Shown: positions 35,204 through 42,340 of the stretch, in pieces | How the letters are laid out: the number at the start of each line of letters is the position of its first letter | Numbering within the stretch: position 1 is the stretch's first letter | Source: Bradyrhizobium sp. 1(2017) | GTDB lineage: Bacteria > Pseudomonadota > Alphaproteobacteria > Rhizobiales > Xanthobacteraceae | Length of the DNA stretch: 64,000 nt | Direction: 5' to 3' | Assembly (NCBI RefSeq): GCF_011602485.2 | Contig: NZ_CP050022.2 | Location: 5,724,001-5,788,000 of the forward strand | Translations under genes and position numbers: made by a program | Notes under the pieces: generated by a model | What the model saw: only the letters and a program-made list of their open reading frames with translations | Database searches by the model: none | Told to the model about the DNA's origin: nothing

Positions 35204-36775
35204 ATGTCAGATCAGACCCCTTCCGGCCTGCATTCCGGCGAGCCCCCTCTGCTTCAGACGATCGGGCTCACCAAGCGCTATGGTGATTTCCTCGCCAATG
35301 ATTCCATCGATATCGAGATCCGGCCGAAGGAAATCCACGCCTTGCTCGGCGAGAACGGTGCCGGCAAGTCGACGCTGGTCAAGGCGATCTACGGATTGAT
35401 CCAACCCAGCGCCGGCGAGATTCGCTGGCGGGGCGAACGCATCGTGCCGTCCGGTCCCGCGGACGCGCGCAGCCGCGGTATCGGCATGGTGTTCCAGCAC
35501 TTCTCGCTGTTCGATAATCTCACCGTCGCCGAGAACGTCGCGCTCGGCCTCGACGGTAAAGAGCCCTTCAAGGACATGTCGGCGCGGCTGGCGCAGCTTT
35601 CGAAGACCTATGGCTTGCCGCTCGATCCCCAACGCGAAGTCTGGCAATTGTCGGCCGGCGAGCGCCAGCGCATCGAGATCGTCCGCATGCTGATGCAGGA
35701 CCCGAAATTCCTGATCCTGGACGAGCCCACTGCGGTGCTGACGCCTCAGGAAGCCGACCAGCTCTTCATCGTGCTCGAACGGCTGAAGGCCGAAGGCCGC
35801 GCCATCCTCTACATCAGCCACAAGCTGGAGGAGGTAAAGCGACTCTGCGACACCGCGACGATCCTGCGCGGCGGCAGGAAGGTCGAGACCTGCAATCCCC
35901 GACGCGAGACCGCAGCCTCGCTCGCGCGCATGATGGTCGGCGGTGAGGTCAAGCAAGTGAGGGCTGCATCCGGCCGCACGACCACTGCGCCGCGGATGGT
36001 CGTCAACGATCTCACGCTCGCGCCCGTCGAAGCGCATGGCGTACGGCTCGAGCATGTTTCGTTCGAACTCAAGGGCGGCGAGATCCTCGGCATCGCCGGC
36101 GTCTCCGGCAACGGCCAGGATGAACTGTTCGCCGCGCTGTCCGGCGAGCGCCTGTCCAAGGACCCCGGCACGATCGTGATCGAGGGCATCGCCGCAGGAC
36201 ACCTCTCGATCACGCAGCGGCGCAAGCTGGGCGCGGCCTTCGTGCCCGAGGAACGGCTCGGCCACGGCACCGCACCGCGCATGAAGCTGTCGGAAAACGC
36301 ACTGCTCACCGGGCATGCCGCCAGCGGCATGGTCCATCACGGCTTCATCGACACCGCGGCCACGCTGAAGACGGTCGACCGTGCGACCGAGACATTTGAC
36401 GTGCGCAAGGCCAGCCGTGATCCGGAAGCAGCATCCCTCTCCGGAGGCAATCTGCAGAAATTCATCGTGGGTCGCGAGATCCTGCGCAATCCTGCGGTGC
36501 TGGTGGTGAGCCAGCCGACCTGGGGCGTTGATGCCGGCGCCGCCGCCGTGATCCGCCAGGCGCTGCTCGACCTCGCAAGCGCGGGAGCAGCGGTGCTCGT
36601 CACCAGCCAGGACCTCGACGAGCTCGCGGAGATTGCCGACCGCATCGCCGTGATGTTCCACGGCCGGCTGTCGGCTCCACTCGCAACGAGCGAAGCAAGC
36701 CGGGAAAAGCTCGGCCTTCTCATGGGCGGCAGCAGCCTCGAGCCGACGGAGGTCACCCATGCAGCTGGTGCTTGA
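35204..36775 (+). CDS. ABC transporter ATPase of the second BMP/nucleoside system
   Basis: A 523-residue double-domain ATPase: [16 protein letters not shown] and LILDEPTAVL in the first half, GVSGNGQDE and LSGGNLQK in the second. It is the counterpart of the ATPase at 32.9 kb but clearly diverged. It opens a second transcription unit in the order ATPase-permease-permease-binding protein. A TTGACT lies near 35000, but no good -10 follows. ATG 35204 has TTGAGG upstream. Its last 17 nt overlap the next permease. Confidence 0.88.
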   Translation: MSDQTPSGLHSGEPPLLQTIGLTKRYGDFLANDSIDIEIRPKEIHALLGENGAGKSTLVKAIYGLIQPSAGEIRWRGERIVPSGPADARSRGIGMVFQHFSLFDNLTVAENVALGLDGKEPFKDMSARLAQLSKTYGLPLDPQREVWQLSAGERQRIEIVRMLMQDPKFLILDEPTAVLTPQEADQLFIVLERLKAEGRAILYISHKLEEVKRLCDTATILRGGRKVETCNPRRETAASLARMMVGGEVKQVRAASGRTTTAPRMVVNDLTLAPVEAHGVRLEHVSFELKGGEILGIAGVSGNGQDELFAALSGERLSKDPGTIVIEGIAAGHLSITQRRKLGAAFVPEERLGHGTAPRMKLSENALLTGHAASGMVHHGFIDTAATLKTVDRATETFDVRKASRDPEAASLSGGNLQKFIVGREILRNPAVLVVSQPTWGVDAGAAAVIRQALLDLASAGAAVLVTSQDLDELAEIADRIAVMFHGRLSAPLATSEASREKLGLLMGGSSLEPTEVTHAAGA

Positions 36776-37850
36776 GAAGCGCGCCGAGCGCTCCAACACG
36801 ATCGCGCTGGTCTCTCCGCTGATCGCGATCGGCCTCACGATCGCAACAATGGTCATCCTGTTCGCGATCCTCGGCAAGAATCCGCTGCTCGCCTTGCATG
36901 CCTATTTCATCGCGCCCTTGACCGACGGCTATTCGCTCCAGGAGATCGCGGTCAAGGCGACACCGCTGGTGATGATCGCGATCGGGCTCTCGCTCTGCTA
37001 TCTCGCCAATGCCTGGAACATCGGCGCCGAAGGACAATTCCTGATCGGCGCGGTCGCCGGAAGCTGGATCGCGGTGAGGACTCAGGGCACCGATGCCGGG
37101 GCTTGGGTGCTGCCCGCGATGCTCGTCCTCGCAGCCGCTGCGGGCGCGCTCTATGCTCTGATCCCGGCTATCTGCAAGGTGAAGTTCGGCGCCAGCGAGA
37201 TATTGACCAGCCTGATGCTGGTCTATGTCGCCGATCTCCTGCTCGACTATCTCGTGCGCGGCCCCTGGCGCGATCCGCACGGTTTCAATTTCCCCACCAC
37301 CGCGGAGTTCGATCCGGTGGCGACGGTGCCGCTATTGATCGAAGGCGGTCGGCTGCATCTCGGCGCGATCATCTGCCTGCTCGTGGTCGCAGCGGCGGCG
37401 ATCCTGCTCGGACGCACCCTCAAGGGCTTCGAGATCCGCGTGGTCGGCGCAGCGCCACGTGCCGCGCGGTTCGGCGGCTTCAAGGCTAACCAGCTCATCA
37501 TCCTGACCTTCGCGGTATCAGGCGCGCTGGCAGGCCTTGCCGGCATTATCGAAGTCGCAGGTCCCGTCGGGCATCTCCAGCCCGGCATTTCACCCGGCTA
37601 CGGCTTTACCGCAATCATCGTGGCTTTCCTGGGCCGGCTGAATCCACTTGGAATATTGGTTGCAGGTCTTTTCCTCGCACTCACCTTTATCGGCGGCGAG
37701 CAGGCGCAGATCGCGATGAAGATTCCGTTGGACGTCACCAAGGTGTTTCAGGGCATTCTGCTGTTCTATGTGCTCGCCTGCGATTCCCTCATCCTCTACC
37801 GCTTCAAGCTGGTGTTCTCGAACCGACAGGTGATTGGTGGAACTGGTTGA
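36759..37850 (+). CDS. ABC transporter permease, second BMP system, first subunit
   Basis: A 363-residue multi-helix permease (YufP-like). It has the family segment YLANAWNIGAEGQFLIGA near 86 and the coupling region RVVGAAPRAARFGGFKAN. It overlaps the ATPase gene by 17 nt and its end overlaps the next permease, so the operon is tightly packed and translationally coupled. Confidence 0.88.
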   Translation: MQLVLEKRAERSNTIALVSPLIAIGLTIATMVILFAILGKNPLLALHAYFIAPLTDGYSLQEIAVKATPLVMIAIGLSLCYLANAWNIGAEGQFLIGAVAGSWIAVRTQGTDAGAWVLPAMLVLAAAAGALYALIPAICKVKFGASEILTSLMLVYVADLLLDYLVRGPWRDPHGFNFPTTAEFDPVATVPLLIEGGRLHLGAIICLLVVAAAAILLGRTLKGFEIRVVGAAPRAARFGGFKANQLIILTFAVSGALAGLAGIIEVAGPVGHLQPGISPGYGFTAIIVAFLGRLNPLGILVAGLFLALTFIGGEQAQIAMKIPLDVTKVFQGILLFYVLACDSLILYRFKLVFSNRQVIGGTG

Positions 37851-38754
37851 GGCCATCATCCTCGCGGTGCTCGCCGCCTCGACGCCGCTCTTGATTGCGG
37901 CGACGGGCGAGCTTGTGACCGAGCGATCCGGCGTGCTCAATCTCGGGGTCGAGGGCATGATGATCGTCGGCGCGGCCTGCGGCTTTGCCGGCGCATGGCT
38001 GACCGGATCCACCTTCATTGGCGCGCTGTTCGGCATCGCCGCGGGCACGTTGATGTCGCTGATCTTCGCGCTGATGACGCTCGCCCTCGCAGTCAACCAG
38101 GTGGCGACAGGTCTGGCGCTGACCATCCTCGGCATCGGGCTTTCCGGCCTGATCGGCGCCGGCTTCGTCGGCGAGCGCATCACGCCAGCGGTGCACCTCG
38201 CCATTCCCGGCCTCACCGACATCCCGCTGGTCGGCCGCGTGCTGTTCGGCGAGGACGGCTTCGTCTATTTCTCCCTTGCACTCGTCGTTGCCGTCTGGTG
38301 GTTCCTGTACCGCACGCGCGCGGGATTGATCCTGCGTGCCTGCGGCGACAATGCAGTCTCCGCGCATGCACTCGGCTATCCCGTGCTGCGCATCCGCACC
38401 TTCGCCGTGATGTTCGGCGGCGCCTGCGCCGGACTTGCCGGAGCCTATCTGCCGCTCGCCTATACTCCGTTCTTCATTCCCGGCATGACCGCGGGCCGCG
38501 GCTGGATCGCGCTGGCGCTGGTGGTGTTCTCGTCCTGGCGGCCGGGCCGGCTCGTCGTGGGCGCCTATCTGTTCGGCGCGGTGACGATCCTGCAATTGCA
38601 CGCCCAAGGCTGGGGCGTCGGGATTCCCTCGCAGTTCATGTCCGCGCTGCCTTATCTCGCAACCGTCATCGTGCTGGTCCTGATCTCCCGCGCGCGCACC
38701 GGCGGCTCGACCGCGCCGGCCGCGCTCGGCACCGTGTTCGTGCCTGACCGCTGA
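37837..38754 (+). CDS. ABC transporter permease, second BMP system, second subunit
   Basis: About 305 residues from GTG 37837 (TTG 37834 one codon earlier is possible). Family segments TERSGVLNLGVEGMMIVGA and RACGDNAVSAHALGYPV are clear. It pairs with the preceding permease, whose gene it overlaps by 14 nt. A 77-nt gap then leads to the binding-protein gene. Confidence 0.88.
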   Translation: MELVEAIILAVLAASTPLLIAATGELVTERSGVLNLGVEGMMIVGAACGFAGAWLTGSTFIGALFGIAAGTLMSLIFALMTLALAVNQVATGLALTILGIGLSGLIGAGFVGERITPAVHLAIPGLTDIPLVGRVLFGEDGFVYFSLALVVAVWWFLYRTRAGLILRACGDNAVSAHALGYPVLRIRTFAVMFGGACAGLAGAYLPLAYTPFFIPGMTAGRGWIALALVVFSSWRPGRLVVGAYLFGAVTILQLHAQGWGVGIPSQFMSALPYLATVIVLVLISRARTGGSTAPAALGTVFVPDR

Positions 38755-38831
38755 GTTTCATTTCGGCCGCGTGCGCGATGGGGCGCGCACGTTGCGGATC
38801 GTGACTTTCCCCTGATGTTTGGAGATTGACG

Positions 38832-39908
38832 ATGAGGAAATCGCTTCTAGCACTCGCTGCCGGACTCTTGCTTGCCGGGAGCATCGGTGCAGCCTCCGCC
38901 GCCGACAAGCTGAAGGTCGGTTTCGTCTATCTGGGTCCGATCGGCGACCTCGGCTGGACCTACCAGCACGATCTCGGGCGCCAGGCGCTGGTGAAGGAGT
39001 TGGGTGACAAGATCGAGACCACCTATCTCGAGAATGTGCCAGAAGGCCCCGACGCCGAGCGCTCCATAGAGCAGCTCGTCCGTGCCGGCAACAAGCTGAT
39101 CTTCACGACATCGTTCGGCTACATGGACCCCACGCTGAAGGTCGCCAAGAAATATCCGAACGTGCATTTCGAGCACGCCACCGGCTACAAGCGCAACCCG
39201 AACATGTCGACCTATTCGGCGAAATGGTATCAGGGCCGCTACATTCAAGGCCTGATCGCGGCCAGGATGTCGAAGGCCGGCGTGCTCGGCTATATCGGCT
39301 CGTTCCCGATTCCGGAGGTCGTCTCCGGCATCAACGCCACGATCCTGGCGGCGCAAACCATCAACCCGAACATCAAGGTCAAGATCATCTGGGCCAACAC
39401 CTGGTTCGACCCGGGCAAGGAGGCCGACGCCGCCAAGGCGCTGATCGATCAGGGCGCCGACGTGATCATGCAGCACACGGATTCGCCGGCGGCGATGCAG
39501 ATCGCCAGCGAACGCGGCAAGCTGGCCTTCGGCCAGGATTCCGAGATGATCAAGTTCGGCCCCAAGACCCAGCTGACCTCGATCCTCGACACCTGGGGTC
39601 CCTACTACATCGAGCGCGTCAAGGCCGAGCTCGCCGGCACCTGGAAGTCAGAGGACACCTGGGGCGGCCTCGACAGCCACATGTTCGCGATGGCGCCCTA
39701 TACCAACATGCCCGACGACGTGAAAAAGATGGCAGAGGATGCCCAGGCCGCGATCATCGCCGGCAAGCTGCATCCGTTCAAATGCCCGATCATTGGGCAG
39801 GACGGCAAGCCGGTCGAGTGCAAGGGCGGCGATCACCTCGGCGACGGCCAGATTCTCGGCATGAATTTCTACGTGAAGGGCATCGACGACAAGCTTCCGG
39901 GCAAGTAG
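38832..39908 (+). CDS. BMP-family ABC transporter substrate-binding protein with Sec signal
   Basis: A 358-residue periplasmic binding protein. ATG 38832 follows GGAG; a TTG six nt earlier is less likely. A Sec signal peptide (MRKSLLALAAGLLLAGSIG, cleavage near ASA-AD) precedes a PnrA-type domain (LKVGFVYLGPIGDLGWTYQH, LIFTTSFGYMDP, YIQGLIAARMSKAG). It uses Sec, unlike its Tat-dependent relative at 29 kb. Likely ligands are purine nucleosides or related ureides. It ends the second operon. Confidence 0.88.
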   Translation: MRKSLLALAAGLLLAGSIGAASAADKLKVGFVYLGPIGDLGWTYQHDLGRQALVKELGDKIETTYLENVPEGPDAERSIEQLVRAGNKLIFTTSFGYMDPTLKVAKKYPNVHFEHATGYKRNPNMSTYSAKWYQGRYIQGLIAARMSKAGVLGYIGSFPIPEVVSGINATILAAQTINPNIKVKIIWANTWFDPGKEADAAKALIDQGADVIMQHTDSPAAMQIASERGKLAFGQDSEMIKFGPKTQLTSILDTWGPYYIERVKAELAGTWKSEDTWGGLDSHMFAMAPYTNMPDDVKKMAEDAQAAIIAGKLHPFKCPIIGQDGKPVECKGGDHLGDGQILGMNFYVKGIDDKLPGK

Positions 39909-40002
39909 CACGCTTCTTGCTTTGGCATGATCACCTGCTCCTCCCGGAGGAGGTTCGGAGGGGGTGGCCAGAAGCACCCGGCACTTGTGGTCGCCCCCTC
40001 TT

Positions 40003-41352
40003 TCATCCCGTCTGCATGATCCGCGCCGCCGCGCTGTGGCGACGGATGAGATCTGGCACGTCGAGGCCCGGGATCGCGCCATCGATCACGGTCCATTTTC
40101 CCGCCACCATCACCCGGTCGGCCCGGTGAGCTCCGCACAGCACCAGCGCGGCCAGCGGATCGCCATGCCCGGAGAAGCGCAGCTCGTCGAGCCCAAACAG
40201 TGCGAGATCGGCGGCCTTGCCGACCGCGATCTCGCCGAGTTCCGGCCGGCCGACGCAGGCCGCCGAACCCTTGGTGGCCCAGCGCAGCGCGTCCGTGTGG
40301 CCGACCTTCGTCACGCCGTAGCGCGCGCGTTGCAGCAGGAACGCAGCACGCACCTCCTGCATCAGATTTGAACCATCGTTCGATGCCGAGCCGTCGACGC
40401 CGAGCCCGATGCCGACACCGGCCTCTTCCATCTCGCAGACCGGACAACAGCCGGACGCCAGGATCTGGTTGCTGCAGGCGCAATGGCTGATGGTCGTCTT
40501 CGCCTTTCCTAGCCGCTTCATCTCGTCCGCATTGAAGAAGATTCCATGGGCCAGCCAGGTCCGCGCATTGAGCCAGCCACATTGCTCGAGATAGTCGAGC
40601 GGGCGGCAGCCATACATCTGCTCGCAGAATTTGTTCTCGTCCTCGGTCTCGGCGAGATGAGTGTGCAGGCGTACGTCGAGCTTGCCGGCGAGATCGGCGG
40701 TGGCGCGCATCAGCGACGTCGTCACCGAAAAGGGCGAGCATGGCGCGAGCGCGATCTGCACCATCGCATCCATGCCGCGCTGATGATGCTTGGCAACCAC
40801 GCGCGCGCTGTCGGCGAGGATCGTGTCCTCGTCCTGCACGACGCTGTCGGGCGGCAAGCCGCCGTCGCGCTGCGACAGGTTCATCGAGCCGCGCGTCAGC
40901 AGCACGCGCACCCCGAGCCGCTTGGCCACCGCAACTTCGATGTCGACGGCGTCCTCGAGACCTGCCGGGAAGACGTAATGGTGATCGGTCGTCGTGGTGC
41001 AACCCGAGAGCAGCAGCTCGGACATCGCCACGGTGGCGCCGAGCTCCAGCGCTTCGGGCGTCAGCTTCGCCCACACCGGATAGAGTGCCTGAAGCCAGGG
41101 AAACAGCTCGCGGTCCATTGCCGCCGGCAGCGCCCGCGTCAGCGTCTGGTAGAAGTGATGATGGGTGTTGATGAGGCCCGGCAGAACGACGTGTTGGCCC
41201 GCATCGAACACAGCGACATCCGCCGTCGCAGGCGTCCCACCGGCCGGCACGAGTTCGACGATCCGGCCGTCCTTCACCACGATTCCACGCTCCGCACCGC
41301 CTGCGAGGATGGCGAGGGGGTCCCTGATCCAGATCGGCTTTATGTCGCTCAT
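40003..41352 (-). CDS. 8-oxoguanine deaminase-type amidohydrolase
   Basis: A 449-residue metal-dependent amidohydrolase. NTHHHFYQTL (His64-66) and AHGIFF, HTHLAETEDE and GVDGSASNDGSN supply the metal ligands and catalytic Asp. The phrases GCTTTTDHHYVFP and LAPCSPFSV are those of the 8-oxoguanine/atrazine-chlorohydrolase-related deaminases rather than classical guanine deaminase. It would turn 8-oxoguanine into urate plus ammonia in the cytosol. The ATG at 41352 follows GAGGGAAG. It is divergent from xanthine dehydrogenase and shares a regulatory region with it. Confidence 0.82.
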   Translation of the reverse strand: MSDIKPIWIRDPLAILAGGAERGIVVKDGRIVELVPAGGTPATADVAVFDAGQHVVLPGLINTHHHFYQTLTRALPAAMDRELFPWLQALYPVWAKLTPEALELGATVAMSELLLSGCTTTTDHHYVFPAGLEDAVDIEVAVAKRLGVRVLLTRGSMNLSQRDGGLPPDSVVQDEDTILADSARVVAKHHQRGMDAMVQIALAPCSPFSVTTSLMRATADLAGKLDVRLHTHLAETEDENKFCEQMYGCRPLDYLEQCGWLNARTWLAHGIFFNADEMKRLGKAKTTISHCACSNQILASGCCPVCEMEEAGVGIGLGVDGSASNDGSNLMQEVRAAFLLQRARYGVTKVGHTDALRWATKGSAACVGRPELGEIAVGKAADLALFGLDELRFSGHGDPLAALVLCGAHRADRVMVAGKWTVIDGAIPGLDVPDLIRRHSAAARIMQTG

Positions 41353-41426
41353 GATCCCACTTCCCTCACATTCGCGCGACGAGCATTCAATCCGGCCAAG
41401 TGGCGATGCCGTCATGCTACGACTTT

Positions 41427-41454
41427 TTTCTTGCGACTTGTTTCTTGCGACTTG
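41427..41454. promoter_or_regulatory. Tandem 14-bp direct repeat in the divergent deaminase/xdh promoter region
   Basis: TTTCTTGCGACTTG occurs twice without a gap (41427-41440, 41441-41454), and a related CTTGCAAGACT lies just downstream. It sits between the divergent 8-oxoguanine deaminase and xanthine dehydrogenase genes, where a purine-responsive regulator would bind. No regulator gene is linked. Confidence 0.5.
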
Positions 41455-41512
41455 GCTCCGGTCTTGCAAGACTCGTCCGTACGATTCACCGGGCGGAAGC
41501 TTTGGCACAGCC

Positions 41513-42340
41513 ATGGATTTGAATACCATCACAGCCGTCGCCCATCCGCAAACACGCGCGCAACTCCCCGTCTGGACGGCAGGTGATGCCTGGCTTGCGG
41601 GCGGCACCTGGCTGTTCTCGGAGCCGCAGGTCCATCTGAGGCGGCTGATCGATCTCGCCGATCTGAAATGGCCGGCGCTGACGATCACCGACAGCCATCT
41701 CTCAATTGCCGCCACCTGCACCATCGCAGAGCTCGACGGTCTCGCCTGCCCGCCGGACTGGCTCGCAGCGCCGCTCATCGGCCAGTGCTGCCGGGCCTTC
41801 CTTGCGTCGTTCAAGATCTGGAAGACCGCGACCGTCGGCGGCAATCTCTGCATGTCGCTGCCGGCAGGGCCGATGATCTCGCTGACGTCAGCGCTGGGCG
41901 GCGTTTGCACCATCTGGAAGGCCGATGGCAGCGAGCAGGAGATTCCGGTGGTCGACCTCGTCACCGGCAACCAGCGCAACCGCCTGAGCCCGGGCGACCT
42001 GATCCGGCAGATCGATATCCCGATTGCCGCGTTGAGGCGCCGCTCGGCCTTTCGGCAGATCTCGCTGGCGCCAGTCGGCCGCTCGGCGGCGCTGCTGATC
42101 GGCAGCCTCGATCCGGATAGCACGCTGACGCTGACGGTGACGGCATCGACGGTGCGGCCGATCCAGCTGACCTTTCGCAAAGCCCCGGACGCCAGCGCGC
42201 TACGCGACGCGATCACGCGGCAGATCACCGATGACCTGTACCACACCGACATCCACGGCAAGCCGCTCTGGCGCAAGCACATGACGCTGCGGCTCGCCGA
42301 GGAGATCCGCGGCGAACTCGCTGCCGGAGCGCCGTCATGA
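41513..42340 (+). CDS. Xanthine dehydrogenase family, FAD-binding subunit
   Basis: A 275-residue protein of the CoxM/XdhB-FAD type. The flavin-binding loop appears as AGGTWLF in the N-terminal part and TVGGNLCMSLPAGPM around residue 115. It passes electrons from the Fe-S clusters to NAD+. Its TGA overlaps the ATG of the fused catalytic subunit (ATGA). The GGAAGC site before ATG 41513 is modest. Confidence 0.85.
   Translation: MDLNTITAVAHPQTRAQLPVWTAGDAWLAGGTWLFSEPQVHLRRLIDLADLKWPALTITDSHLSIAATCTIAELDGLACPPDWLAAPLIGQCCRAFLASFKIWKTATVGGNLCMSLPAGPMISLTSALGGVCTIWKADGSEQEIPVVDLVTGNQRNRLSPGDLIRQIDIPIAALRRRSAFRQISLAPVGRSAALLIGSLDPDSTLTLTVTASTVRPIQLTFRKAPDASALRDAITRQITDDLYHTDIHGKPLWRKHMTLRLAEEIRGELAAGAPS

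Noticed and set aside
39938..39952. Hairpin CTCCTC-CCG-GAGGAG after the second binding-protein gene as a terminator
   Set aside because: The stem is short with almost no loop and no T tract. It is more likely a chance effect of purine-rich sequence between convergent genes.
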